Shown here: positions 25,194 to 34,312 of the stretch, piece by piece
Position numbering within the stretch: position 1 is the stretch's first letter
Layout: the number at the start of each line of letters is the position of its first letter
From: Fibrobacter sp. UWB4
GTDB lineage: Bacteria > Fibrobacterota > Fibrobacteria > Fibrobacterales > Fibrobacteraceae
NCBI RefSeq assembly: GCF_002210345.1
Contig: NZ_MWQI01000001.1
Span: forward strand, 682,001-746,000
DNA length: 64,000 nucleotides
Reading direction: 5' to 3'
Notes under the pieces: model-generated
Database searches by the model: none
The model's input: the letters and a program-made list of their open reading frames with translations, nothing else
Told to the model about the DNA's origin: nothing
Translations under genes and position numbers: made by a program

Positions 25194-26023
25194 GCTCCTC
25201 CCTTCAAAATTTTAGTGTTTCTAGTTTGAACTAAATTGACGAGGAAAAGCGTGACGAAAGAGGCGATGAGCATTACGAGTGCAATTGTCGTTGCGCTCGC
25301 GTAATCGTATTCCTGCAATTCAGACATGATGATTAGAGGTACAATTTCTGTTTCGAACGGCTTGTTGCCTGCGATAAAGACGACGCTTCCGTATTCACCG
25401 AGGCAGCGACCGAACGCAAGTCCAAATCCTGTCAATGCGGCGGGAATGATTTCCGGGAAGATAATCTTCCAGAAAATGCGGCTACGCGAGGCTCCGAGAA
25501 CGCCTGCAGCTTCTTCGTAAGCGGGGTCTAGTTTTTCGAGCACCGGTTGCACTGCGCGTACGACAAACGGGATGCCGATGAATACGAGCGCAACCGTAAT
25601 GCCGATTTGCGTAAATGCAATCTTTATGCCGAACTTCGCAAAGAATCCGCCAATGAGCCCTGTATCTGCTGTGAGGGCGGTCAATGCGATGCCTGCCACA
25701 GCTGTCGGGAGTGCAAACGGGAGTTCAATCATGCCATCAATCAAACGCTTGAGCGGGAATGTGTATTTTACAAGAACCCATGCAAGGACGATGCCCATGA
25801 TGGCGTTGATTAATGATGCGACAAATGCTGTCACAAAGCTGACCTTGAAACTTGAAAGTACTCGATCACGCGTAATCGTTGCGATAATCTCGTCAAGACT
25901 CATCTGCGCCGAAAATACCACAAGCGATGCAAGCGGTATAAGCACAACTACGCTTAAAATGGCAAGCGTGATGCCTGTTGTAAGGCCAAAACCTGGTATA
26001 ACACTTCTATTTGTTTTTTTCAT
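25190..26023 (-). CDS. cysT: Sulfate ABC transporter permease
   Basis: A 277-residue permease starting MKKTNRSVIPGFGLTTG, followed by a first membrane segment. The EAA loop is YEEAAGVLGASRSRIFWKI and the CysT-type CLGEYGSVVFIAGNKPF lies near residue 205. The start at 26023 is preferred over a TTG at 26035 because the latter lies within the -10 box of promoter D. This leaves a predicted 5' leader of only about 4-6 bases, so translation may start with little or no Shine-Dalgarno contact. Confidence 0.92.
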   Translation of the reverse strand: MKKTNRSVIPGFGLTTGITLAILSVVVLIPLASLVVFSAQMSLDEIIATITRDRVLSSFKVSFVTAFVASLINAIMGIVLAWVLVKYTFPLKRLIDGMIELPFALPTAVAGIALTALTADTGLIGGFFAKFGIKIAFTQIGITVALVFIGIPFVVRAVQPVLEKLDPAYEEAAGVLGASRSRIFWKIIFPEIIPAALTGFGLAFGRCLGEYGSVVFIAGNKPFETEIVPLIIMSELQEYDYASATTIALVMLIASFVTLFLVNLVQTRNTKILKGGA

Positions 26024-26034
26024 ATGTGAACTCA

Positions 26035-26079
26035 AATATAGAACGCGTTTTTGCGCCTGTCCAATACTTAATTTTTATT
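26035..26079 (-). promoter_or_regulatory. Sulfur-regulon promoter D (cysTWA)
   Basis: Minus strand AATTAAGTATTGGACA, 18-base spacer, -10 TATATT ending 11 bases before the cysT ATG. Confidence 0.75.
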
Positions 26080-26124
26080 CAGTATTATCAAAAAATTTTA
26101 TAATAGATAAAGTAATTTATAGTT

Positions 26125-26155
26125 GGAAAAATCCTCGCTCGTTAAGAGCGAGGAT
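26125..26155 (-). terminator. Intrinsic terminator after sbp
   Basis: ATCCTCGCTC pairs with GAGCGAGGAT around TTAAC; on the minus strand it is followed by TTTTTCC. Confidence 0.7.
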
Positions 26156-26180
26156 GGAGCTTTTGTTGTTTGGAGATGTG

Positions 26181-27200
26181 TTATTTCTTTTCGTAAATCT
26201 GGTCGAAGATTCCGCCGTTGGAGAAGTGTGTGCTTTGAGCCTTATCCCAACCGCCGAAGTAGCTGATGTCAATCAGGTTCACGTTCTGGTCAAATTCCTT
26301 GTACTGGTCAAGAATGGCCTTGTTGGACGGACGGTAGTGATTCTTTGCGGCAATGTGTTGGCCTTCATCAGAGTAGAGGTAGTTCAAGTATTCGGTAGCG
26401 AGTTCGCGGGTGCCGCGCTTGTCAACAACCTTGTCTACAATAGCGACAGACGGTTCAGCCAAAATGCTCACGCTGGGGATGACGATTTCGTAGTCCTTGG
26501 GGTAGTCCTTGAGCGAGAGGAATGCTTCGTTTTCCCAAGCGAGCAAAACGTCACCCTGGCCGTTTTCGATGAATGTCGTCGTAGAGCCGCGAGCGCCAGA
26601 AGCGAGCACGAGTACGTTCTTGTAGAGTTTCTTCACGAATTCCTTGACCTTGGCTTCGTTGCCGTTGTACTGCTTTTCGGCCCATGCCCAGGCGGCGAGG
26701 TAGTTCCAGCGAGCGCCACCAGAAGTTTTCGGGTTCGGAGTGATGACACCGATGCCGTCCTTGACAAGGTCGCCCCAGTCCTTGAGATTCTTCGGGTTGC
26801 CCTTGCGAACCAAGAATACGATGGTGGAGGTGTATGGAGAGCTGTTGAGCGGGAATTCCTTGACCCAACCCGGTTCAATGAGACCTGCATCGCGAACGGC
26901 ATTCACGTCAAATTCGAGGGCGAGCGTGACAACGTCTGCTTCGAGGCCGTTTGCCACTTCCAAAGCCTGCTTGCCAGAACCGCCGTGAGACTGCGTGATT
27001 TCTACATCATTGCCGGTCTTCTTTTTCCAGTGTTCGGCAAAAGCCTTGTTGTAGTTGGCGTAGAGTTCACGAGTCGGGTCGTACGACACGTTGGTGAGTG
27101 TTTGCTTGCCGTGTTCGTGCTTTTCTTCAGAAGAAGAGCAGGCGGTGAAAGCGATGGAGAGAAGAGCGATGGATGCTATAGTAATTTTTTTGAAATTCAT
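26181..27200 (-). CDS. sbp: Sulfate-binding lipoprotein
   Basis: A 339-residue periplasmic-type binding protein with signal [20 protein letters not shown] and lipobox FTAC, so membrane-tethered. Family blocks of Sbp/Cys[39 protein letters not shown], and [18 protein letters not shown]. It captures sulfate for CysTWA. The start at 27200 was chosen for the signal peptide and the AGAGG upstream; a longer frame to 27272 has no support. It follows the porin and carries an inverted repeat in the gap. Confidence 0.93.
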   Translation of the reverse strand: MNFKKITIASIALLSIAFTACSSSEEKHEHGKQTLTNVSYDPTRELYANYNKAFAEHWKKKTGNDVEITQSHGGSGKQALEVANGLEADVVTLALEFDVNAVRDAGLIEPGWVKEFPLNSSPYTSTIVFLVRKGNPKNLKDWGDLVKDGIGVITPNPKTSGGARWNYLAAWAWAEKQYNGNEAKVKEFVKKLYKNVLVLASGARGSTTTFIENGQGDVLLAWENEAFLSLKDYPKDYEIVIPSVSILAEPSVAIVDKVVDKRGTRELATEYLNYLYSDEGQHIAAKNHYRPSNKAILDQYKEFDQNVNLIDISYFGGWDKAQSTHFSNGGIFDQIYEKK

Positions 27201-27250
27201 GTTTAGAACCTCTTTTTGTTTAAATGTTTTGATTAATGTTTTGAAAGAAA

Positions 27251-27299
27251 CGCCCTCAGCGGAATGGATCAAAGAAGCTGTTATGCTGTGCTGAGGGCG
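27251..27299 (-). promoter_or_regulatory. Inverted repeat between porin and sbp
   Basis: CGCCCTCAGC and GCTGAGGGCG pair perfectly over ten bases around a 29-base loop. With no T-tract, it looks like an mRNA-processing or stability structure that could allow different porin and sbp levels. Confidence 0.45.
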
Positions 27300-27318
27300 C
27301 TCGGGGATGTGCTAAGTT

Positions 27319-28338
27319 TTATTTGAGCGATGCCGTGAATCGTGCGGCAAGAGCGACGTTGGATGCCTTCTTTTCGCTATAGACGTTCACCTGGATTTTA
27401 GAATAATCGTTGATTTTCTTGATGAAGCTTACTGTCCAAGCGATTCCATCGGCTCCTTCCTGCAACTCGTCGCGATTAGAGATGTATTCCAGTTCAGCGT
27501 ATAGATTGCTCAAGAAACCTGCGGTCGGAATTTCCAAGCCGACGAAAAACGGAATGTATCGCGAATCCTGTGCATATTCAGATTTGATGGCGTTATTGGC
27601 TTTTAGGTTCTCGCCATCGCCGGTAGCGATGAATGCGACTTCACCGTAAAGGCCAAGATCCTTTTGAAAGTAGTAGCTTGCGCGACCTGCGACACGGTGC
27701 GTTAGCTGAGCTGTATGCTGGATCGGGTCAAGTGCGTTCACTCGATAGGCTGCACTCACCTTGGCTTCGCCAAATTTAAGCGCTTCTTCAAGGCGGACAT
27801 AACCTGTGTTGAACTTGGCATCATAAGTGCCAAGCAATGCCTTGAATGTTGAAATTCCTTTTTCGTAACCGAACTCTACTGCATCATGCTGGTAATCGCG
27901 GGCGAGGAATCCACGCTTGTTGAGAGCTACATCGACATAAGTACCGAAGTTGCCGCCAACACTCCAGTCGGTACGGAAACGACCAAATTGAATATTGAAC
28001 TTGCCGTATTCGGTACCCCACTTGTAGTTGGCATAGTAGGTATCTGCAGTAATCTTGTCGTAGTTCTTGTCTTCAATCGTATTGCCGAAAGCAGGACTGA
28101 AAATGCGCAAGTTAATTACGGCGCTGAGACGATCAGAGTCGTATTTTGCACCAAAGTTTGCTCGCAAGAAGGAGTTGTCGAGCGTGTTGTCGGCATCGTT
28201 GTCGTAAAGCGATTTGATGGCTTGTGCTTGGACGTTTCCTGTCAGCTTAAAAGTTTTTTCGTTAGCAGATTCTGCAGCAGAGCAAATGGATGATACCAGT
28301 GCTGTAGTAATCAAGATTTGGGATATTGTCTGGTTCAT
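27319..28338 (-). CDS. Outer-membrane porin-like beta-barrel
   Basis: A 339-residue protein with signal peptide (about residues 1-22, ending SICSA) and alternating amphipathic strands throughout, e.g. TYYANYKWGTEYGKFNIQFG and KVSAAYRVNAL, ending in Lys after ...LAARFTASL. The pattern suits an outer-membrane beta-barrel. Its position under sulfur promoter E and just before the sulfate-binding protein suggests it passes sulfate or organosulfur compounds. I do not recognise a named porin family. Confidence 0.75.
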   Translation of the reverse strand: MNQTISQILITTALVSSICSAAESANEKTFKLTGNVQAQAIKSLYDNDADNTLDNSFLRANFGAKYDSDRLSAVINLRIFSPAFGNTIEDKNYDKITADTYYANYKWGTEYGKFNIQFGRFRTDWSVGGNFGTYVDVALNKRGFLARDYQHDAVEFGYEKGISTFKALLGTYDAKFNTGYVRLEEALKFGEAKVSAAYRVNALDPIQHTAQLTHRVAGRASYYFQKDLGLYGEVAFIATGDGENLKANNAIKSEYAQDSRYIPFFVGLEIPTAGFLSNLYAELEYISNRDELQEGADGIAWTVSFIKKINDYSKIQVNVYSEKKASNVALAARFTASLK

Positions 28339-28396
28339 TCGTAGACTCCTTATTGTTGTTTTTGTTGTTGTATGTTTTATTTTTTTTGTGCGGCAA

Positions 28397-28440
28397 AATA
28401 TAGAACGCGTTTTTCTGTTTGTCCAATACTAAATTTTTAT
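28397..28440 (-). promoter_or_regulatory. Sulfur-regulon promoter E (porin-sbp)
   Basis: Minus strand AATTTAGTATTGGACA, 18-base spacer, -10 TATATT. Confidence 0.75.
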
Positions 28441-28519
28441 GCTGAGTTATCGTTTTTTGTTATTATTGCAAATTAAAATTAATTTATTAGATAAATTTAA
28501 TATAAAGTGAAAGTTGTGT

Positions 28520-28561
28520 AAAAAAGAAACGCCATTCCGAGGCGAAACCTGAGAATGGCGC
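28520..28561 (-). terminator. Intrinsic terminator after cysN
   Basis: Minus strand: CGCCATTC...GAATGGCG followed by TTTCTTTTTT, closing the sir-apr-cysDN operon. Confidence 0.7.
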
Positions 28562-28581
28562 TAGGTGTTGTATGTGAAAAG

Positions 28582-30267
28582 TTAATGCAATACGACTTTA
28601 CGATATGTATTAAATGAAGCCCACTTGCGGAAGAATTCTTCACGGCCTGCGATACCTGCTTTTTCGTATTCGTTGAGCAGCTGCTTCACGTCTTCATCGG
28701 AATGGACCTTGATTTCAAAGCCGCGCCCGTTGATGACGGGAACGTTGCCGTAGCGGTATTCTTCTGCCGTGGTAATTTCTGCAATGCGCTTGCCGCGAAC
28801 CTTGACGGCGACACTGTCGCGCAAGATGATGATGTCGAAATCGTCAGGGTAGTGGTAGCTTTCGCCTGAGGTGGGTATTTCGTCGCCTACAGTGTAGTGT
28901 TGCTTTACGGGTTGCTGTTTTACGACAGAGAGCGTTGATGTGTCGTAGAAAAATTCTTCAAAAATTTCTCCGCGACCATGGCGCTCGCCTTGCACGAATG
29001 CTGCCTTTTCGAGAGTTTGAAGTTGCTTTTCGTAGAGTCCTTCCACAACGCCACAGGCGGCTGTCGCGTGCGTTACGCGGTCAATGAGAATGAGCTCGCC
29101 AAGCGTTTTGTGCTTTTCAAAAAGATCAACGACAATGGCTTCGGCAAAAACAATTTCGCAGACGGCGATCCCGTTCTTGGAAATGCTTTCGGCTTCCAAG
29201 TGCGCTCCCGAATTTACGTCAATGGCGTAGTCAATTTTCGTGAGTGTTCCGGGAATAATCTTTGTCCCGATTTTGACGAGGTAGTCTTTGCCTAGCGAAA
29301 GTGGCTCGTCATCCATCCACAAGAGCGAAGCCTTGATTTTCTTGTAGCTACCGATGCTTGCATCTCTAGCGAGTACGCAACCTCTTGATACGTCAACTTC
29401 GCGATCAAGCGTGATCGTTACCGGTTCGCCAGCGTGGGCTTCTTCGACATTCTTGTTTGTGTAGAGAATGCTTTTGACGGATGCTTTTTCGTAACTCGGG
29501 AGTGATTTGATGACATCTCCGACTCGAACTGCTCCTGATTCAATCTGCCCCTGGAATCCGCGGAATGTACGGTCGGGACGGCTCACGCGCTGCACGGGCA
29601 TGTAAAATCCCTTTTCTTGCGCAGAGCTTGATGTATCGACATTTTCAAGGTATTCAAGCAATGCGGGGCCTTGATACCATGCAATATTTTTCGATTTGAT
29701 GGTGACGTTGTCGCCTTCCGTTGCCGAAAGCGGAATAACTTGGATGTTGCTCAAGGAATGGGTTTGTGCAAGTTCTGCAATTTGCACCTTGATTTTATTG
29801 AATACCTCTTCGCTGTAACCCACAAGATCCATCTTGTTCACGGCAAAGACGAAGTGGCGGATGCCCATCAGTCTGCAAATGCGGGCGTGTCTACGCGTCT
29901 GCACGAGAACACCCTGCGATGCATCTACGAGAATCACGGCGAGGTCGGCAAATGATGCACCTACCGCCATGTTGCGTGTGTATTCTTCATGCCCCGGTGT
30001 ATCGGCAACAATAAAACTGCGATGGTCCGTTGTAAAATAGCGGTACGCGACATCTATGGTAATGCCTTGTTCGCGTTCAGCCATGAGACCGTCGAGCAAA
30101 AGCGAATAGTCAATCTTTCCGCTGCGGCTACCGACTTTACTATCCAATTCCAATGCTTTTTCTTGGTCGGTGTAAAGCAATTTGGAATCGTAAAGAATAT
30201 GACCGATAAGGGTTGATTTTCCGTCGTCAACGCTACCGCAAGTAATAAACTTCAATAAACCTTTCAT
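28582..30267 (-). CDS. cysN: Sulfate adenylyltransferase subunit 1 (GTPase)
   Basis: A 561-residue EF-Tu-like GTPase that drives CysD-catalysed formation of APS from sulfate and ATP. G motifs: CGSVDDGKSTLIGHIL (residue about 10), DTPGHEEYTRNM, NKMDL. No APS-kinase (CysC) domain is fused at the C-terminus, unlike many CysNC proteins, so APS is probably the end product, consistent with the APS reductase genes upstream. It overlaps the cysD stop (TAATG). Confidence 0.94.
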   Translation of the reverse strand: MKGLLKFITCGSVDDGKSTLIGHILYDSKLLYTDQEKALELDSKVGSRSGKIDYSLLLDGLMAEREQGITIDVAYRYFTTDHRSFIVADTPGHEEYTRNMAVGASFADLAVILVDASQGVLVQTRRHARICRLMGIRHFVFAVNKMDLVGYSEEVFNKIKVQIAELAQTHSLSNIQVIPLSATEGDNVTIKSKNIAWYQGPALLEYLENVDTSSSAQEKGFYMPVQRVSRPDRTFRGFQGQIESGAVRVGDVIKSLPSYEKASVKSILYTNKNVEEAHAGEPVTITLDREVDVSRGCVLARDASIGSYKKIKASLLWMDDEPLSLGKDYLVKIGTKIIPGTLTKIDYAIDVNSGAHLEAESISKNGIAVCEIVFAEAIVVDLFEKHKTLGELILIDRVTHATAACGVVEGLYEKQLQTLEKAAFVQGERHGRGEIFEEFFYDTSTLSVVKQQPVKQHYTVGDEIPTSGESYHYPDDFDIIILRDSVAVKVRGKRIAEITTAEEYRYGNVPVINGRGFEIKVHSDEDVKQLLNEYEKAGIAGREEFFRKWASFNTYRKVVLH

Positions 30268-31166
30268 TAGAAATAGCCCTCCCTCTTGCGGCGTTCCATG
30301 CTGCCGGCGGCTTCGTTGTCAATCACGCGCGATGTTCTTTCCGAAGATACGGCGCTCAAAGTTTCGTCAATGATTTCGTCAAGCGTTGTAGCTGTTGATT
30401 CTATGCCGCCTGTAAGCGGGTAGCAACCGAGCGTACGGAATCGCACTGACTTGATTTCTGGCTTTTCGCCTTCACGCAAAGGGAATCGTTCGTCATCGAC
30501 CATGATGATGTTGCCATCGCGTACAACGACTGGGCGTGGGGCTGCAAAGTAAAGCGGGACGATGTCAATATTTTCGCGCTTGATGTACTGCCAAATATCT
30601 TTTTCGGTCCAGTTCGAAATCGGGAAAACACGGATGCTTTCGCCCTTGTTGATTTTGGTGTTGTAAAGCTTCCACATTTCCGGACGCTGGTTTTTCGGGT
30701 CCCAAGCGTGTGCTGAATTGCGGAACGAAAAAATGCGTTCCTTGGCGCGGGACTTTTCTTCGTCGCGGCGACCTCCGCCAAATGCGGCTGTAAAACCGTA
30801 CTTGTTCAGTGCCTGCTTTAATGCCTGCGTCTTCATGATGTCGGTATAGGCAGCACCGTGGTCAAATGGGTTGATGCCCTGTTTGACGCCATCCTGGTTG
30901 ATATGCTCCAGCATTTCAATGCCGTATTTTTTTGCAATCCTATCGCGAAATTCAATCATTTCGCGGAATTTCCAGGTCGTATTGACGTGCAAAAACGGGA
31001 AAGGAGGCTTTTCGGGGTAGAAAGCCTTGATGGCTAAATGCAGCATGACAGAACTGTCCTTGCCAATGGAATAAAGCATCACCGGCTTTTCGCATTCAGC
31101 GGCGACTTCGCGGATGATGTAAATGGCTTCGGCTTCCAGCTCGTCGAGGTGTGAAAATTCGCTCAC
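30267..31166 (-). CDS. cysD: Sulfate adenylyltransferase subunit 2
   Basis: A 299-residue PP-loop ATP pyrophosphatase-type enzyme forming APS with CysN. The PP-loop [17 protein letters not shown] is near residue 35; [19 protein letters not shown] and the C-terminal RKREGYF are family hallmarks. The start is the GTG at 31166 ([15 protein letters not shown]) because AGGAG lies 8 bases upstream; the longer ATG frame would run into aprB. It is 10 bases downstream of aprB. Confidence 0.93.
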   Translation of the reverse strand: MSEFSHLDELEAEAIYIIREVAAECEKPVMLYSIGKDSSVMLHLAIKAFYPEKPPFPFLHVNTTWKFREMIEFRDRIAKKYGIEMLEHINQDGVKQGINPFDHGAAYTDIMKTQALKQALNKYGFTAAFGGGRRDEEKSRAKERIFSFRNSAHAWDPKNQRPEMWKLYNTKINKGESIRVFPISNWTEKDIWQYIKRENIDIVPLYFAAPRPVVVRDGNIIMVDDERFPLREGEKPEIKSVRFRTLGCYPLTGGIESTATTLDEIIDETLSAVSSERTSRVIDNEAAGSMERRKREGYF

Positions 31167-31176
31167 TGTGAAACTC

Positions 31177-31491
31177 CTAGTATTTATTTGATTCTTTAGG
31201 GTCAATGTCAATGGATTTGACGCTCCCGTCTGGGAATTCCACAATCCAGCGAATTAGACCGTTTACTTTTTCGGTATGTACCTTGCTTCCCTTGCCGCCA
31301 ATGTCTTCACCGAGGAAAAATTGGATGGCGTGAACAGGGCATTCCTTGATGCACGATGTGCAACCCCAGCAATCTTTGGGGTATTTGATAAATGCTTTTT
31401 TGTCTTCATTTATCTTGATTAGCGTACCGGGGCATACGTCGTGGCATCTCCTGCAGCCGATACATTTGCTTTGATCAATGCTGATGCTCAT
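31177..31491 (-). CDS. aprB: APS reductase beta subunit, 2x[4Fe-4S] ferredoxin
   Basis: A 104-residue ferredoxin with two cluster motifs, [13 protein letters not shown] and [14 protein letters not shown], then a short tail. It resembles the electron-transferring AprB partner of AprA, with a shorter C-terminal extension than dissimilatory sulfate reducers. It would pass electrons to the AprA flavin for reduction of APS to sulfite. It overlaps aprA by 17 bases. Confidence 0.87.
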   Translation of the reverse strand: MSISIDQSKCIGCRRCHDVCPGTLIKINEDKKAFIKYPKDCWGCTSCIKECPVHAIQFFLGEDIGGKGSKVHTEKVNGLIRWIVEFPDGSVKSIDIDPKESNKY

Positions 31492-33235
31492 AGTTCTTTT
31501 GCCCTTCTGCGGTAAGGTCGCGCAAGATGATTTTGATTTCGCCGTTTTCGAGGCGGGAATTCACGTACTTGCGGAAATGTTCGTTGTCCTTTTCGGGGTA
31601 GTCCAGGTTTTCTGCAAAACTATGCCAACGTGTTTCGTGACGTGCCTTGAGGTGGGCTATCACGCTCTTGCAAACTGTTAGACGTTCCTTGAGTTCGTAG
31701 ATGTACATCACTTCTTGCAAATCGGCTGCGCTAAGCTTGTCTGTAAGGCTTTCAATTTCGTCAATTTTTTCTTTGGCAATATTGAGATGCTTTTCGCTGT
31801 AGCCATAGCCCGTCTTGATTCCGCCTGCATATTCGTCCATGGCTATTTGCATGGCTTCTTCAAGTTGTTCTGTAGTGTACAGCGAGTTTTTCTGCGATAA
31901 ATATGTTTCGATTTCTGCGACATGTCGGGCGATTTCTGCTTCCTTGATGGTTGCTTTGGCGTCTACGTCTTCGCGAGGATCTGCATCTACGTCATTGCGA
32001 ACCCCCTGTAAGGGGGTGCGGCAATCTACCGCATTGATATATTCCACCGCCGACTTTGCCGCAATTTCGCCTTCGGCAAGTGCGCCCGTCACATACTTTT
32101 GCGGACATCCGCCTGCAACATCGCCAGCTGCGTAAAGCCCTTCGATGGTTGTGGCGCGCTTAGTATCGACCCAGTAACCGCTAGCCGTGTGGCCGCCTAC
32201 AATGTAAGGTTCAGTACCTTCAATTTCGACATTTGCTTTGGAGGGCGTTTCGTTTTCGAGCCAGCGAATTGTTTGCGAAGGAGCCATGTTCAGGTACGCC
32301 TTTAAAAGCGATTCTTCTTGTACGGCCGAAATTCCTTTTGTCCTCAAGTAGCAGGGACCTCGACCGGCTAAATTTTCAGCAACGGTTCCGTAAACGCGTT
32401 CGGAAGTTGAAATGCCGTATTTCGTTTCGTAAACTTCTCCGAGCGAATTCACCTGCTTTGCTCCAACGCCTTGCGCGAGAGTTCCCGTCGGGGCGATTGT
32501 GTCCTTGCAACGGAGCGCAATAAAACGCATCTCGAAAGTTGTCATCTCGGCACCGTGACGGATTCCCATGGCGTAGCCCGCACCCGTGTTGAATGGCGGA
32601 TACCACATTTTGTGCCTTGAAAATCCTGGATTGTTCGGGCGGTAAAGCCCTGCTGCTCCGCCGGTAGCGATAATGACCGCTTTTGCTTCAATAGCATAAA
32701 ACGTTCCGTTTTCAATGCCGAAACCGAAAGCTCCGTCAATGCGGTTGTCATGTACCGAAAAGTCGATGACATTCACATGATTTAGCACTTGCACAAATGG
32801 CAATTTTGCGACAGCGGCTGCAAGAATCGGCTTGATGTTTTCACCGTTAATCTTGATGTTGCGATTCCCGCGCGTGACGTATTTGCCGTCCTTGTCTTTT
32901 AAGATGACAAGTCCGAGCTTTTCCAAATGCGCTGTGACTTCATTGAACTTCTCGGAAATGGAATACAGGAGGTCTTCACGCACGATTCCATCGGCGTCTT
33001 TCTTTGCGTATTCCACGTAATCCTTTGGCGTACGGCCTTCGGTGATGTAAGCGTTCAGTGCGTTTACACCGGCTGCAAGGCAACCGCTTCGCTTGATGTT
33101 CGCCTTTTCGACGATGAGAATTTTCAAGTCTTGCGATTTGCCCGAATTCCGTGCTGCGGCTGTAATGGCTGCGTAACACCCAGCAGTCCCGCCACCGATG
33201 ATTAGCAAGTCTGTTTTTATTTTTTCAATATTCAT
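31475..33235 (-). CDS. aprA: Adenylylsulfate (APS) reductase alpha subunit
   Basis: A 586-residue FAD enzyme with an N-terminal dinucleotide loop (LLIIGGGTAGCYAAITAA) and AprA-type motifs KRSGCLAAGVNALNAYI, NTGAGYAMGIRHGAEMT and GHTASGYWVDTK. It reduces APS to sulfite and AMP. The operon and the absence of dsr/qmo genes point to an assimilatory role. Residues about 403-415 (CRTPLQGVRNDV) come from a palindromic repeat inserted in frame. Its start overlaps the sulfite reductase stop (TAATG). Confidence 0.92.
   Translation of the reverse strand: MNIEKIKTDLLIIGGGTAGCYAAITAAARNSGKSQDLKILIVEKANIKRSGCLAAGVNALNAYITEGRTPKDYVEYAKKDADGIVREDLLYSISEKFNEVTAHLEKLGLVILKDKDGKYVTRGNRNIKINGENIKPILAAAVAKLPFVQVLNHVNVIDFSVHDNRIDGAFGFGIENGTFYAIEAKAVIIATGGAAGLYRPNNPGFSRHKMWYPPFNTGAGYAMGIRHGAEMTTFEMRFIALRCKDTIAPTGTLAQGVGAKQVNSLGEVYETKYGISTSERVYGTVAENLAGRGPCYLRTKGISAVQEESLLKAYLNMAPSQTIRWLENETPSKANVEIEGTEPYIVGGHTASGYWVDTKRATTIEGLYAAGDVAGGCPQKYVTGALAEGEIAAKSAVEYINAVDCRTPLQGVRNDVDADPREDVDAKATIKEAEIARHVAEIETYLSQKNSLYTTEQLEEAMQIAMDEYAGGIKTGYGYSEKHLNIAKEKIDEIESLTDKLSAADLQEVMYIYELKERLTVCKSVIAHLKARHETRWHSFAENLDYPEKDNEHFRKYVNSRLENGEIKIILRDLTAEGQKNYEHQH
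31990..32027. repeat. CGTCATTGCGA...GCAATCT palindrome inside aprA
   Basis: CGTCATTGCGAACCCCC...GGGGGTGCGGCAATCT has a 6-base CCCCCT/AGGGGG core stem and is translated on the minus strand into a loop ending RNDV, the same frame as the copy in trpCF. Confidence 0.7.
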
Positions 33236-34095
33236 TACTTGTTATAAACTTCTCGTATTTTTTCTGCGAAAACATCATGACCGATACGGTCAATTGTGTA
33301 CTTGAAACGTTCGCCACTCTTGGCGTTGTCCGCAAAGAACTGGATGGCGGCATCGCAAATATCCAAAAGTTTTTGTTTGTCTTCGATGAACGGAATAATG
33401 GTTTCGCCCTTGTTGATGCTGTTGCCGAAAAGTCCGCCAAACGATACGATGTATCCGTGTGTATCGCTCCAGGCGTCGGTGGGGCAGGACTTGTAGCAAC
33501 GACCGCAGTAATTGCACTTTTCTTTGTCGAAAATGACTTTTTTGTCTTCGATTTTGATAGCGCCCCTGCGACAAACTTTTGCACAGAGCCCACAACCGAT
33601 ACACTTGTCTTGCAACCAATCCACCTTGATGGCGCCCTTGATGCCGACGTCGTTTTCTTCGGCTTTGAGGCAGTTGTTCTGACAACCCGTTACGCCGAAT
33701 TTAAACTTGTGTGGAAGTTCGCGGGCAAAATAGCGGTCGTCCAGTTCCTTGGCGATGGCGTAGGTGTCAATGCATCCGCTTGGGCAGATGGCTTCGCCTT
33801 GGCATGCCGTCACCGTTCTCACGCGTGCGCCGCAAACGCCTGGTTCAACGCCACCTTCAGCGAGTGCGTTTTTTACATCGTCAACTTGATCCAGCTTAAT
33901 AAATGGAATTTCAACGCTCTGTCTTGAGGTCAAGTGTACGTGACCGTCGCCGTATTTGTCAGCGACTTCCGCAATTTTTGCAAGCTGTGTTGCGGTAAGG
34001 TTTCCGCCGACCACGCGCAAACGAAGCGAGAAGTTGTTCTTCTGCTTCTGACGCATGAATCCGCCTTTCTTGAGTGTAGAATAATCTGCTGCCAT
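33235..34095 (-). CDS. Small siroheme sulfite reductase with fused ferredoxin domain
   Basis: A 286-residue enzyme likely to reduce sulfite to sulfide. Siroheme/[4Fe-4S] ligands are visible as CQGEAIC (C-x5-C) and CQNNC (C-x3-C), followed by a two-cluster ferredoxin insert (CIGCGLCAKVCRRG, CNYCGRCYKSCP). The size fits low-molecular-weight or Asr/Fsr-like sulfite reductases and not CysI. The start at 34095 has GGGAG upstream; a further 9 residues in frame are not supported. First gene of the operon sir-aprA-aprB-cysD-cysN. Confidence 0.87.
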   Translation of the reverse strand: MAADYSTLKKGGFMRQKQKNNFSLRLRVVGGNLTATQLAKIAEVADKYGDGHVHLTSRQSVEIPFIKLDQVDDVKNALAEGGVEPGVCGARVRTVTACQGEAICPSGCIDTYAIAKELDDRYFARELPHKFKFGVTGCQNNCLKAEENDVGIKGAIKVDWLQDKCIGCGLCAKVCRRGAIKIEDKKVIFDKEKCNYCGRCYKSCPTDAWSDTHGYIVSFGGLFGNSINKGETIIPFIEDKQKLLDICDAAIQFFADNAKSGERFKYTIDRIGHDVFAEKIREVYNK

Positions 34096-34121
34096 AGAAT
34101 GTCTCCCATTTTTTAGGGACA

Positions 34122-34166
34122 AAGATAGACTGTACTTTTATTTTTGTCCAATACTAAATAAATATA
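34122..34166 (-). promoter_or_regulatory. Sulfur-regulon promoter F (sir-apr-cysDN)
   Basis: Minus strand TATTTAGTATTGGACA, 18-base spacer, -10 TATCTT. Confidence 0.72.
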
Positions 34167-34229
34167 GTGTATGATAAGATTAATTTATTAGTAACATAAA
34201 ATGAATTTGAATATTAAAAATTTTGATAA

Positions 34230-34279
34230 CTGGTGATTGTATTTTTGTATTGGACACTGCTAAATATCAATTCTATAAT
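34230..34279 (+). promoter_or_regulatory. Sulfur-regulon promoter G (rhodanese-TusA-DsrE gene)
   Basis: Plus strand TATTTTTGTATTGGACA, 18-base spacer, consensus -10 TATAAT. It is divergent from promoter F, about 80 bases apart, so one regulator region may serve both. Confidence 0.72.
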
Positions 34280-34312
34280 TACAGTTGGAAATAGAAACAA
34301 AAAGGCTTATCC

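Noticed and set aside
31177-33235. AprAB as evidence for dissimilatory sulfate respiration
   Set aside because: No dsrAB, qmo or dsrC genes are in the window, the operon contains a small assimilatory-type sulfite reductase, and the promoter belongs to a sulfur-assimilation set.
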